A program made the position numbers and the translations under genes. Positions 56,540 to 64,000 of a stretch of 64,000 nt of DNA are shown in pieces. Numbering within the stretch: the first letter of the stretch is position 1; every line of letters starts with the position of its first letter. A model generated the notes under the pieces. That model was not told the origin of the DNA. It was given only the letters and a program-made list of their open reading frames with translations, and ran no database searches. Source of the DNA: Hypomyces perniciosus (lineage: Eukaryota; Ascomycota; Sordariomycetes; Hypocreales; Hypocreaceae); the NCBI GenBank assembly GCA_008477525.1, contig SPDT01000009.1, positions 868,001 to 932,000 of the forward strand. Direction: 5' to 3'.

Positions 56540-56861
56540 GGACAAGACTGTTTAACCCCAGGGGACGAGATTCTTATACCTTAGGGGATAAGATGCTTAT
56601 ACCCCAGGTAACAAGATTCTTCAACCCTAGGGGACAAGATGCTTGTACCCCAAGGGACGAAATTCTTCAACCCCAGGGTACAAGATTCTTAAACCCCAGG
56701 GGACGAAATTCTTCAACCCCAGGGGACAAGAGTCTTCAACCCCAGGGGACGAGATTCTTCAACCCTAAGTGACGAGAGTCTTTAACCCCAGGGTACAAGA
56801 GTCTTCAACCCCAGGGTACAAGATTCTTTAACCCCAGCGTACAAGACTATTTAACCCCAGG
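56540..56861. repeat. Minisatellite: 14 tandem copies of a 23-bp unit
   Basis: Consensus close to GGACAAGATTCTTCAACCCC plus AGG, repeated 14 times with point variation (GGACGAGATTC, GTACAAGAGTC and so on). Because 23 is not a multiple of three, the open frame through it is incidental. Confidence 0.9.
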
Positions 56862-57810
56862 GTATAAGGGTATAAAAGCCAAAAACATAGGCTTAACTAT
56901 ATATAGCTAAACAGGAGGTTAGCCTTAACTATACCTCCTTTTCTTTTTTTTTCTTTACCTTTTCTTTATTATATTTCTTAAAAATTATAAAGTATAAAAT
57001 CGTTTAAACATATATAAAAAAAAGCTCTAGTTTAAGGTATAAAGCTTTAAAGGTATAAAAATCTAAGTCTAACCCTATAGCCAAGCATAGGTTTTACCTT
57101 AACTATATTGTATATAAAGTCAAGGGAAGATAATAAATAAGATTAGATTTATTTTTATTTAAATAAAATATTTAAATTAAAAAATTAAATTAAAACTTTT
57201 TAATTTAATAATTTAATATTTCTTTTTATAATAAATTTATAATATTTATTATATTTAATTATATATATTAATATATATTAATTTTCTATATTTTACTAAT
57301 AAAAATATTAATATACTTTTTAAAACTATTTTTTAATAAATTTGATTTCTTATAATTACTAGCATAAAAAATTTGTATGGCATTTTTAATAAACTCTTAG
57401 ATAAGTGCGTCGCCGTATATAGGTGAGGGCTTTCTATTCGCAGTGGATAAGAGTAAAGCTAAGCAATAGCATAATGGTATCACAGTTTAAGTATTAGTAG
57501 TAATAAAGTATGTTTGTTAACACCTGTCTATCTAAACTATCTAAATGATAATGAATGTAAGGTTATAGAGAAATGAAATACAAAATAATCACCGTAAAAG
57601 GTGAGTGATCTCTGAAATAATGACCATTAGATCAGTGATTAATTGGGTAATTACTGGTGTCGTGGTAATCACTTTCCTGTTATTGGTCAAACGAATGTTT
57701 GCCACGTGACCTTTGGCCCTTGCCAAAGTCGGGTCGTGACACACATTACCACTTAAATCTTGGACTGATTTATACCCTGCCTCAGTACCCCCTGCCATAC
57801 TATGCCCAGC
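56862..57810. other. AT-rich spacer downstream of the secreted protein gene
   Basis: 56,890-57,380 is strongly AT-rich and probably RIPed or simple sequence. 57,400-57,810 is more normal and would be the 3' flank of the minus-strand gene. No gene recognised; a 69-codon minus frame at 57,589-57,798 is unsupported. Confidence 0.4.
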
Positions 57811-58473
57811 TTAACAACCATCCCGAGATCCTCCATAGCAAGACTCGCACTGGTTAAAGTTTTCTCTCCCCGGGTTGTTTGTGTTGAATACAGTGTGGAT
57901 GTAGTCGTAGTGTCTGGGGGATTTGCAAACTGTATTTGGGTTGCCATCTCGCTTGCCGAGGTCAACGTCGACAAACCGTTCATTCACAGCCCCCTCGGGC
58001 CCAAAAATGGTCGGTGAAAATGGGCTTGTGTCCGCAATCACCGTAAAATTGGTAACGGAGAAAAAATCCGATTCCTTGACATCGCGCTTATACCAGCGCC
58101 TGACATAGGCGTTGATTTGATCATAGGCCTTATCGGCGAAGTAAGAACTTGGAAACCGTATCATGACTGAGAAAAAGCCCTGCGCCCCGGAGCTCAAGGC
58201 GCGCTCCGTGTACCGCACGGTTCCGGGAATGCCGTATCCGAAAGCATCACGGCCGAATCTCCAGTAGAGGTCGTCGAAAACAGACCCGACAAGGTCGATT
58301 GGGATGTTGGTGACTCCAGCGTCCCATAGTGCATTGAGGTTTTGCTGGGTAAACCTGGTTCCAATGACGATATATAGGTTGTTGCCCCCTCTCGAAAGAA
58401 ATGCGGCATTGGTAGTAGGGGATAGCGCTGTTACAGCTGCGGCTGCCCACTGAAGAACGTTGGAGAATCGCAT
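57811..58473 (-). CDS. Putative secreted protein, unknown family
   Basis: Single frame of 220 residues from ATG 58,473. The N-terminus is a signal peptide (MRFSNVLQWAAAAVTALSP, cleavage probably after TNA at about residue 22). The mature part has FTQQNLNALWDAGVTNIP, YGIPGTVRYTERALSSGAQG and AYVRRWYKRDVKESDFFSV, plus two possible N-glycosylation sites (NFT; others uncertain). All Cys lie in the last 40 residues, ending NQCESCYGGSRDGC. Size, secretion signal and a unique core are compatible with an effector or a secreted enzyme, but I recognise no family. A small 3' exon is possible. Upstream 58,474-58,600 would be the promoter. Confidence 0.6.
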   Translation of the reverse strand: MRFSNVLQWAAAAVTALSPTTNAAFLSRGGNNLYIVIGTRFTQQNLNALWDAGVTNIPIDLVGSVFDDLYWRFGRDAFGYGIPGTVRYTERALSSGAQGFFSVMIRFPSSYFADKAYDQINAYVRRWYKRDVKESDFFSVTNFTVIADTSPFSPTIFGPEGAVNERFVDVDLGKRDGNPNTVCKSPRHYDYIHTVFNTNNPGRENFNQCESCYGGSRDGC

Positions 58474-60090
58474 TTTTACAAGGCAATGACCTTATTGTAT
58501 GAGCGAACGAAGATGTAAAAAGATAATGGATGCAATAGAGAGTGTTTGCTGTAAGGAGTTGGAAGGAATAAGAGATAGAGTTCACGAGGATTTATCTATG
58601 CTTTATATACTTGTCACGGCACCGACTATGACGCGATATTGACGCCCTGTTACGTGAGCTCCGGTTATGTGACCAGGTGTCAACCTCAGTAACGGATAAC
58701 TCCACATCACGGCACATTCCTTTATTCCTAACTAGCCTGTAAGAACCCGGATAGTCTGTAAGAACCCGGATGGTTAGCAAATTCATGTATTTAAGCAGCA
58801 GCTTTTCCCACCTAACTTGGGATCAGAAAGAGTGTCGAATTCTATCGTTGTATGCATCTGCAAATGAGCCCTTATACTGTTGATCTGTGATTGATACCAG
58901 GCCCCAACGCATTCCTAGCTATAGCTTTCTGTAGAGCCTTAGGGCTTTCTCGCTCTCCACGGCACAACAATGATATTTGCCTTAACCTGCCTTTCCATGC
59001 CATGATAATACTTACTTCTAAAGTCTAGGCTTTAGAGTTTTCTTATTGTTTATATAAGCATATAATAATAAGTCTTATTATAATATAGTATATTTAAGCA
59101 ATAATTCTACTTTGATCTTAAGCCTGACTTATGTAGTATTTAATGTAATGTTATTTTTAATAGTAATACCTGCTATAGAATACTGCTTATTATTGCGTTG
59201 ACTCAGTAGTTGTAAGATTCTCGGCCCTATTAGTAGGTTCTAACATTTTACTTATTCTTCTAACATTAAACTAGTGAACAAGGGTTTATATTAACAGTGG
59301 ATCGAGGTAAGGTTAAGTAATGGCACTAATGGTTATGATTTGGTACAATAGCTAGTTCTAATAAATATTGTATGCATTAATGACTAGCTAGTCTAGTTCT
59401 CTTTGAAAGTGCTATTTAATCAGTATTTGTATAGAGGAAATGGATAGTATGTGTATATTGGCTAATTGTATTAATTATGAAATGAAAGAAACGATGGTTA
59501 AGTTTAGGATTGTGTCGGATTGTGTAATGATTAAGTCCCTCTGTAACATGATCATATAATGGTTAGGCCGTAACAATTTAGGTCAGCAGTATAAACCCAG
59601 CAGCAGCTTGTTATAGTAACCCGGGCCTTAATTTGGTCATATGCCAAGTCGGATCCACCTTTGACCCCATGCGGTATCTTTACTAAGTAAGCACTTGCGA
59701 AAACCACAGCACATTCCGCTTATTATATTATATCAGTGAGATGCTTATTTTGCTTGCCTAAGTATTAATAAGTAGAAATAATTATAACCGCTATAATAAC
59801 CCGGACTATACTAGATTATATACTGGGCTTATAGACCCGCTTTTTGTGGTACATGGTATTTTTACTGACTAAAGCAATCAGGTGAATTACAATGGGATCG
59901 ATTTGATCCGGGTTAGCAAATCGAACAGACTCGGTTCTTATCTGACCCGAGCCAAAGGTTATTGGATTAATAACAGTTTATCCTGGACCGAATGAGCCTA
60001 TGTTTCCTGGGTGCCTTCCCGTATCTTGAGGAGACGTGCGCCTGCATGCTGGGAAACCATTGGGTACAGTAGTAATAGCCTGTATAGGTA
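58474..60090. other. 1.6 kb intergenic, partly AT-rich
   Basis: Holds the promoter of the secreted protein gene, then AT-rich sequence with a duplicated short phrase near 58,740-58,770 (TCTGTAAGAACCCGGAT and GCCTGTAAGAACCCGGAT, 17-18 bp units). No gene is seen. Confidence 0.4.
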
Positions 60091-61466
60091 CAGTGGGTTG
60101 ACAAAAGTTCCGACTAATTGATCGCGGGGCGCGTTATAACGCGAACCTTGCAATAGCACCTTCTTCTTCCAATATTAACCACGTAACCAAAATGGCAGCA
60201 ATTACGCCTAAAAAGCATTGGAGTCCTCATAAATGCACGAGGATTGCAGTGGTATACGATTTAGGCCTTCCTGCGCCGGTAATCGCGATAAAAGAGGGCC
60301 TTTCTCCGAGTGGTGTGTATGGCGTTGTAAAACGCTATCGCACCCAGACTTCTGCGAAATCGAAACCACGCTCTGGGCGGCCACCTAAGCTTAATGATTC
60401 GGATAAAAGATATATCTTTCGATTAATTAATCAAAACCCTTTTATTACAGTTAAAGAAATTGTTGATTAGGCAGGGTTAAAGTGTTTTGTGCGCACTTTA
60501 ACTCGGTACCTTTGAAAATATGGTATCTAGTATTACTAAGCACTTTGACGGCCATTTTTAACCGAACAAGCTGCTGCAAATCGGCTGAAATTTGCATTAG
60601 AGTATGCCTTGAAGCCAGTTTCCTTCTGGAGACGTTGGATTTTCTTTGATGAGACTATAATAGCCCGGGGCGAGGGCGAGAAAACGAAGTGGGTTTTCTG
60701 CCTACTAGTACGTTCTATCCCTCCTTTTTCTTAACGCTATTCTAACCGCACTAAGGCCGAGAGATTAAAGCTAAGTTATGTATAAGGAAAACATAAGCCG
60801 ACTCGTTATTCCTAGATATTTTGGGGTGCCTTTTCCTTCAATAAGCGGATTGCCCTTACTGCTTTAATCGGTGACCCGGATTCTAAGCGCGGCGGCGTTA
60901 CAGCTCGAGTTATCTTAAATTGTTTAAAGGAAACCTTGCCTATAATTGCAGAGCCAGGTTCTATATTTGCCCAGGATAACGCCTCAATATATAAAGCCTT
61001 CGTTGTGCAAGACTGGTTGGAGGAATGGGCTTAAGAAAACGGGATAGAATTGGTGGACTGGCTGGCATATTCGCCTGACCTTAACCCTATAGAAAATCTA
61101 TGGAAGCTATTAAAAGAAAAGATATTAGAGCGTTATCCTGAGCTCGCTGATCTTCTAAAAACTATATCTTTAAAGCAGAAGCTATGCGAAGCAGCTGTTA
61201 AAGCTTGGGAGGACTTTGAAGATGAGCTGTTGAATAACCTTATAGATTCAATGCCTCGGCGCCTTGCGGCCATTATTGCTGCCCGCGGCTGGTATACTAA
61301 ATATTGATGTATCTCATCAAAAAGCCTAATCGCTTAGAATTCTGATATTTCTTTTAGCTAGTTAATTGACTTAATTTTAGCTGTAAAATCGTAGATTGAA
61401 TGTTGAAGGTTAATGTATTTAAATTCTGGATTTGCGGGGTTGGTCGGAACTTTTGTCAAGTGACTG
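60091..61466 (+). mobile_element. Tc1/mariner element with TIRs and TA duplication, decayed
   Basis: TIRs CAGTGGGTTGACAAAAGTTC and (inverted) CAGTCACTTGACAAAAGTTC, about 28-30 bp, bound a 1,376-bp element flanked by TA at 60,089-60,090 and 61,467-61,468. The internal sequence encodes one transposase in broken form. The right TIR is immediately followed by GCTAGGCCC. Confidence 0.88.
60192..61307 (+). pseudogene. Tc1/mariner transposase pseudogene
   Basis: ATG 60,192 opens a 92-codon frame with a basic helix-turn-helix (KEGLSPSGVYGVVKRYR; SKPRSGRPPKL is the GRPR-type linker), ended by a TAG at 60,468. Reading on across stops and shifts gives WIFFDETII (first Asp), FAQDNASIYKAFV (second Asp) and YSPDLNPIENLWKLLK (Glu), so all three catalytic positions survive. 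The C-terminal 85 codons (61,050-61,307) are open to MPRRLAAIIAARGWYTKY. Several stops are Trp/Arg positions and fit RIP. Inactive by itself. Confidence 0.88.
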
Positions 61467-61468
61467 TA

Positions 61469-62399
61469 GCTAGGCCCTTAATAAGCATGGACAGCCGCTC
61501 CGCACCGCCGGGCTTTCCTGCTCTTAGCTCGACCCCGAGGTGCGGTGACTTCACGTTTCGCCGAAAAGTGCTGCCTGGAATAAGAGCGAGAACAATAGTT
61601 AACCCGCTATACAATTATCCAAATAAGCATTTCTTTTATTCACTTTCTTACCCAGTCTATTAGACTTTAGGCATTAAAATCTTTTTATTATTATGCTTAC
61701 TTTGGAGTTTGCTATCTGGCAAATCTTGACTTAGTTGTAAGATTTTAGGCCCTGTTAGTGGATTTTAACATTTTAGTTATTTTTCTAATAAACTAGCAAA
61801 CAAGGGCTAATATTAGTAAAGGATTTGAATAAACTTAAGGAGTGAAAGATGCCGTGAAATGGGGATTACTGAAATCTGGAGGGGTGAGAACCCAGGAGGG
61901 TTGAAGAGGAGGATGCCGCCCGCTATGATGTTATTGACGGATGAGCTCGGGGGAAAATATTGGCTGTCGCGGGAGAACCGCGTGGGCGTAGCCGGGAGAA
62001 ATATGGGAAAGAGGCCATAATAAATCTACTATGAACTAAGCAATCAGAAGTTTGATCAGACAGTAGCTACCTAAGCGCTTATGCATTGTCCAGTGATTGA
62101 TCTGTAATGAAAAACGGCTACTAGTATTACACGGCGGTCACCTAACTGGTGAGGTGGCCTGAACTGGTAACCATGCCACGTCCCACTTATTCGCAGTTCG
62201 GTTTCCTCTCAGCTCATAAGCTGGTGCTCGACACCAAGGCGGCCACATCAGCAAGGCGGCCACTTTTTTGTTGAAAATGAAGCTATCCGCGTTTTCTATA
62301 ACTATAGCCGGTAACAGAGTCATAACAATAATATGGTTAAATTCGCCCCTCAATTCTCTATCGCCTAACAGTTTTCGCAGCTTCAAAAAACACCTTTTT
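61469..62399. other. Intergenic, no assigned gene
   Basis: Mixed composition. A minus-strand frame at 62,138-62,386 may be the eroded extension of the transposase fragment below but shows no motif. Confidence 0.35.
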
Positions 62400-62625
62400 T
62401 GACGTAGTTATGTTGTTTTTGCTCGGCTGCCTCAACAAGCCGCTGTGCTCTCTTGAGGTCATCAACCTTCTACTATACCATTTGGCGCCCTTGGGCCACA
62501 GTTAATATGCCCCCTGACTTCAAGGGCTTATTCTTGAAGGCTCTTCGTAATCGTTGCGTTTCCTCGGCCTTCTTTGTGCGGTTGAGGTCGCGTTTTGTTT
62601 AGACTAGCTCTGTGGCATGAATTGT
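62400..62625 (-). pseudogene. C-terminal scrap of a pogo/Fot1-like transposase
   Basis: Minus-strand reading gives RDLNRTKKAEETQRLRRAFK, KNKPLKSGGILTVAQGRQMV, then two stops and KVDDLKRAQRLVEAAEQKQH. This is the coiled, basic C-terminus found after the DDE domain in fungal pogo/Fot1-type transposases (established family pattern, recalled by eye). Catalytic domain absent. Confidence 0.5.
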
Positions 62626-63082
62626 CGGATAACGTCGGTCTAGTTGTTGGAAGAAGTAAAAATTGTGTATGTAAGGGAACCTGTGATCTGACGTGAGGTG
62701 AAACAGAACGCGCAGCATTCTGTTTCTATGATAGAAGGATTGGAAGGGAAACCATTTTTACGGAAGGACGAACGGTGCCCCATCTTCGTAATGTGTTCAA
62801 GCTGACTACGTAACTGTAGTTTTCCAACAAATACAGTCACTGCTTGCACCCCTCCTGCGTATCTCGTTCTAAGCTCTATCACTCTCTTCTTGTGCTTCCC
62901 CGTTCTTGACACTTAAGTGCCTTATTTCCACATCAACTACAATTACCGAGGTGCACACTTTACTTTCACTGGCTATAACGGTTTTGACAGCTTTTTCATA
63001 TTTTCAATTATCTCCGAGTGACCTCCAGATGAACTAGCGCGTATTTCAATTGCCATGAATTCCTCCCCAACCATTGCTATAT
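62626..63082. other. Intergenic, no gene seen
   Basis: Includes the 3' flank of the MYND gene. A 90-codon minus frame at 62,640-62,912 is unsupported. Confidence 0.35.
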
Positions 63083-63830
63083 TTAAGCAAACATATGGTG
63101 CTTTTTGAAATCATCCCATTTGAGATGGAACAAGCCTTGCAGGTCAGAATTCCTAAGCAATTTACAATCTACTTTATGGCCCTCCTTATTCCAGCCAGTG
63201 GTCTGGCAGGGCTGACAAACGCATAGCGTTAGAGAAGTCAAACATATTACACCAGCTAAACGATTGCATGCTTACCTTGTCACAATACCCGAAAACGGTA
63301 CATTTTGCACACCGTTTCAGCGAGTTCCTCTTTTGATCACATCCATGGCATACACCTACACCTGTTCCTGATATTGCGTACTTCTGTACCCGGTCATTGA
63401 GCAAAAACAAGTCATTCAATGTGGCAGGAAAAATCTGTTGACGGTTTAGTTAGTACTGGGGGTTAGGGTGAAAAAAGTTTTTTTCAGAGAGATATGGAGG
63501 TTACCGTTAGTGCTGGTGGGGTCTCGTGTCGAATTCCAATAGACGAATCTAGGAAGCCATGTTGTTCAGCGTAGATAATGGCAATGGTGTAACCCGTTTG
63601 AATCTGAGGGGTTACTTCTTGGCCACGATCATCTGTATGGAAGGCTATCGGAACTGTGTGGCCAGATTTGTCCTTGACAATGAGTCTCAAGCGGAAGATA
63701 TATTCAATCTCGACAATCTCGGCAAGGAAGCACCAATGCTTGCGTGGGCGATATGTGAACCCATTTGCTGTATCAAAGTACTCGAGGTCGATATGATCAT
63801 CCCATGGTAGCTCACTAAAGCTAGGAAAGG
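63083..63830 (-). CDS. MYND zinc-finger protein (5' end unresolved)
   Basis: Exons: about 63,830-63,505; 63,434-63,276; 63,211-63,083, with introns of 70 bp (63,504-63,435) and 64 bp (63,275-63,212), both GT..AG and in phase. The first part reads LEYFDTANGFTYRPRKHW, LRLIVKDKSGHTVPIAFHTD and GYTIAIIYAEQHGFLDSSIG, a domain that precedes MYND fingers in many Eurotiomycete proteins. The finger is complete after splicing: CHGC, CAKC, YCDK/PCQ, GWNKEGHKVDC. The end is FHLKWDDFKKHHMFA. There is no ATG in frame before a TGA near 63,850, so a 5' exon near or beyond the window end is likely. Probable role in protein interaction; partner unknown. Confidence 0.7.
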
Positions 63831-64000
63831 CCGACTCGTTTCATAAACTAGCACACTCAGAGGCTTCTTTCCTTTCCCTTAAGTTATAAGTAGAAAGAAA
63901 ATCAGCTCAGGCTCGTACACTTTGAAGCCCGAATTTCAACTATAGTTATGAGCAAAACTAGCTTCCTCTTGACTTATTCTCTTGCAATTGTAAAGCCGGG
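63831..64000. other. Window end, probable 5' region of the MYND gene
   Basis: No exon could be fixed here. TGTGCTAG on the minus strand near 63,850 is a possible acceptor. Confidence 0.3.

Noticed and set aside
56431..56772. 113-codon frame through the minisatellite
   Set aside because: The 23-bp period cycles through all three frames, so the apparent protein repeat is a by-product of the tandem array.
1..64000. tRNA, rRNA and CRISPR features
   Set aside because: No convincing tRNA box A/B pair, rRNA segment or regularly spaced repeat array was seen; CRISPR is not expected in a fungal nuclear sequence.

Overview
The window looks like a repeat-rich, probably subtelomeric or heterochromatic stretch from a filamentous ascomycete (Pezizomycotina; a Eurotiales-type fungus fits, but the genus cannot be fixed from sequence). 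The evidence is short GT..AG introns of about 45-75 bp with CTAAC/CTAAT branch points, fungal-type families (an MFS drug transporter, a LysM/CBM18 chitinase, NACHT proteins, a MYND protein), Ty3, Ty1/copia, Tad-like LINE and Tc1 elements, and long tracts of extreme A+T content. The A+T tracts carry the marks of repeat-induced point mutation (RIP): Trp codons become TAG, Arg and Gln codons become stops, and Asp/Glu/Gly become Asn/Lys/Arg in otherwise recognisable transposon proteins.

Layout. 1-6.8 kb: RIP-decayed DNA with a Ty1/copia RT remnant, a 580-bp dispersed repeat and a solo LTR. 6.8-9.2 kb: a GC-normal islet with a half-RIPed pseudogene, a small four-helix membrane protein gene, a Ty3 RNase H scrap and a second solo LTR. 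9.2-17.3 kb: RIP-decayed Ty3 pol (protease, RT, RNase H, integrase), a second integrase-chromodomain remnant and a decayed LINE 3' end. 17.3-20.8 kb: an intact MFS transporter gene. 20.8-26.2 kb and 33.3-33.5 kb: another RIP block. 26,167-33,269: a young, un-RIPed Ty3/gypsy chromodomain retrotransposon with matching 262-bp LTRs and a 5-bp target duplication, inserted into that block.

The most unusual feature is inside this young element. Between pol and the 3' LTR, on the opposite strand, lies a six-exon cysteine-rich gene (31,492-32,493) whose five introns are all canonical and which splices into one continuous frame broken by a single TAG. A further intron sits in its 5' leader.

33.5-48.5 kb is a gene graveyard: a Myb/SANT-like gene with a broken 3' end, a kinase-family scrap, an alpha/beta-hydrolase gene that looks like the severed front of an NLR, a LysM-CBM18 chitinase without its GH18 domain, and a purine-phosphorylase/NACHT NLR pseudogene with RIP-type lesions in Walker B. 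49.3-49.8 kb and 53.7-54.0 kb hold LINE 3' fragments. 50.0-53.0 kb is a C2H2 zinc-finger gene with Myb-like segments between fingers, 54.6-55.6 kb a multi-span membrane protein, 55.9-56.1 kb a perfect 73-bp hairpin, 56.5-56.9 kb a 23-bp minisatellite, 57.8-58.5 kb a secreted protein gene, 60.1-61.5 kb a complete but dead Tc1 element with TIRs, 62.4-62.6 kb a pogo/Fot1-like transposase scrap, and 63.1-63.8 kb a MYND-finger gene running toward the window end.

The genes do not form a pathway. The common theme is genome defence and conflict: transposons of several ages, RIP acting on them and leaking into neighbours, and decaying NLR-type genes.
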